Shown here: piece after piece, positions 38,031 through 38,586 of the stretch | How positions within the stretch are numbered: the stretch's first letter is position 1 | How the letters are laid out: every line of letters starts with the position of its first letter | Source: a virus | Virus record (IMG/VR): IMGVR_UViG_3300037088_000053 | Span: 1-38,586 of that record | Length of the DNA stretch: 38,586 nucleotides | Direction: 5' to 3' (one strand) | Program-made: the position numbers and the translations under genes | Notes under the pieces: model-generated | Database searches by the model: none | What the model was told of the DNA's origin: nothing | What the model saw: the letters and a program-made list of their open reading frames with translations, nothing else

Positions 38031-38480
38031 TTGGAAAAATGGCGTTAAATCGTAGAAACCAGCATGTCTGGTGGTAACTATATACTTTTCAATTATATCC
38101 TTACACCACATGCCATTGTGGCCTTCCATCACGTGCATCATAAATTCGAACCAGGGAATAAACGCGCAACGATTGTGCGCACCTTTGCTTTTGATTTCGA
38201 CAACCAAGTATGCGTTCCTGCCGCTGCGCGTGAAATAATCATCCAGGGCAAATATCTGGTGCGTGCCGTCTGCCGTGTAGTGAAAATTTGATGTCCAGTA
38301 AATTTTCTTGGCGCTGGTTGATTTGCATTCAAACCCAAAGTGGCCAATTGGACTGTCAATAATTACATCACACGGCTGCTTATAGTATCGCTGTTGTGGC
38401 CAGCGTCTGACATCTGCAGGAATGTCTTTAATGCGAAAATAGTTTTCAAACGATTTGACAATGCTGCGTTCAAAGTTCAT
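38028..38480 (-). CDS. Holliday-junction-resolvase-like nuclease (Hjc/RecU type)
   Basis: A 150-residue protein with the small PD-(D/E)XK resolvase layout: an N-terminal helix with acidic residues ([16 protein letters not shown]), Asp38 in [18 protein letters not shown], Glu51 and Lys53, and a C-terminal helix region. The D-x12-ExK spacing fits Hjc/RecU nucleases. It would cut branched DNA before or during packaging. It precedes the head operon and is coupled to the gene before it (ATGA). Confidence 0.75.
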   Translation of the reverse strand: MNFERSIVKSFENYFRIKDIPADVRRWPQQRYYKQPCDVIIDSPIGHFGFECKSTSAKKIYWTSNFHYTADGTHQIFALDDYFTRSGRNAYLVVEIKSKGAHNRCAFIPWFEFMMHVMEGHNGMWCKDIIEKYIVTTRHAGFYDLTPFFQ

Positions 38481-38586
38481 TTGATTGCTTCAAACTGAAT
38501 TCCATGATCGCCAGGATATGGTTTTGTGTGATCGTTCGCGCCACGCAGAATGTCTGCAGGAATTGCATCAAACGCTTTGCACTTCC
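38477..38586 (-). CDS. C-terminal fragment of an unknown gene (5' end outside window)
   Basis: The frame is open from the window edge to a TGA that overlaps the resolvase ATG. It codes [20 protein letters not shown] and then [15 protein letters not shown]. The overlap supports the frame. Given the gene order, it may be the end of MuF or of a small gene between MuF and the resolvase. Confidence 0.55.
   Translation of the reverse strand, partial: KCKAFDAIPADILRGANDHTKPYPGDHGIQFEAIK

Noticed and set aside
1-38586. CRISPR array, tRNA gene, integrase or reverse transcriptase
   Set aside because: I looked for regularly spaced repeats, tRNA-like arms and the relevant protein motifs and saw none. 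The repeats present are coding or simple hairpins. Absence of an integrase cannot be extended beyond the window.

Overview
The window is most of a tailed virus genome. Its head, neck and tail genes follow the HK97/siphovirus plan, and every gene I can support lies on the minus strand, so transcription runs from high to low coordinates. Several features point to an archaeal rather than a bacterial host. There is a 61-residue protein with the archaeal histone-fold sequence pattern (8325..8510). Two TTTATATA boxes sit at archaeal promoter distance upstream of genes, one so close that the mRNA would be leaderless. A resolvase of Hjc/RecU type is present, there are many zinc-ribbon and one-helix mini-proteins, and no peptidoglycan hydrolase is visible. 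Ribosome binding sites are mostly of the GGTGAT or GGAGTGA type. The host lineage cannot be fixed from the sequence. A methanogen or methane-oxidising relative is only a guess, partly prompted by a mini-protein with a CxxCH motif.

Layout in the direction of transcription. (1) 38586..34313, head genes: end of an unknown gene, resolvase, prohead protease, major capsid protein, a repeat-rich protein and two small structural genes, closed by a hairpin terminator. (2) 34290..19082, connector and tail genes: small structural proteins, a 1024-residue LamG/Ala-rich adhesin, head-tail connector, head closure, gp10-like and DUF3168-like tail-completion proteins, three tail-tube-like proteins, two tail chaperones joined by a -1 frameshift, tape measure, Dit, Gp37-like hub, a C-type-lectin-fold receptor protein, then a coiled-coil membrane protein and a holin-like protein, closed by a terminator. 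(3) 18965..12912, an accessory operon: an HNH nuclease under a strong TATA box, then about 20 very small genes (zinc ribbons, one- or two-helix membrane peptides, coiled coils), an ssDNA-binding-like protein, and a terminator. (4) 12905..10764, a primase-polymerase/helicase fusion. (5) 10615..6736: a TIM-barrel-like protein with a PLL-type lectin tail, a basic peptide, zinc ribbons, the histone-fold protein, a papain-like protease, and the small terminase. (6) 6735..1: a structured intergenic region, large terminase, HNH, RecB/Cas4-like nuclease, winged-helix regulator, membrane proteins, portal, HNH, and a MuF-type head protein that runs off the window.

The order TerS-TerL-portal-MuF at the low end and protease-capsid at the high end is the usual head order cut open between MuF and protease. 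The window is therefore probably a nearly complete, circularly permuted genome. The genes cover packaging (terminases, portal, protease, capsid), tail assembly, replication and recombination (primase/helicase, SSB-like, nuclease, resolvase), host-surface attack (protease plus lectin-linked enzyme, holin-like protein) and possibly chromatin manipulation (histone fold).
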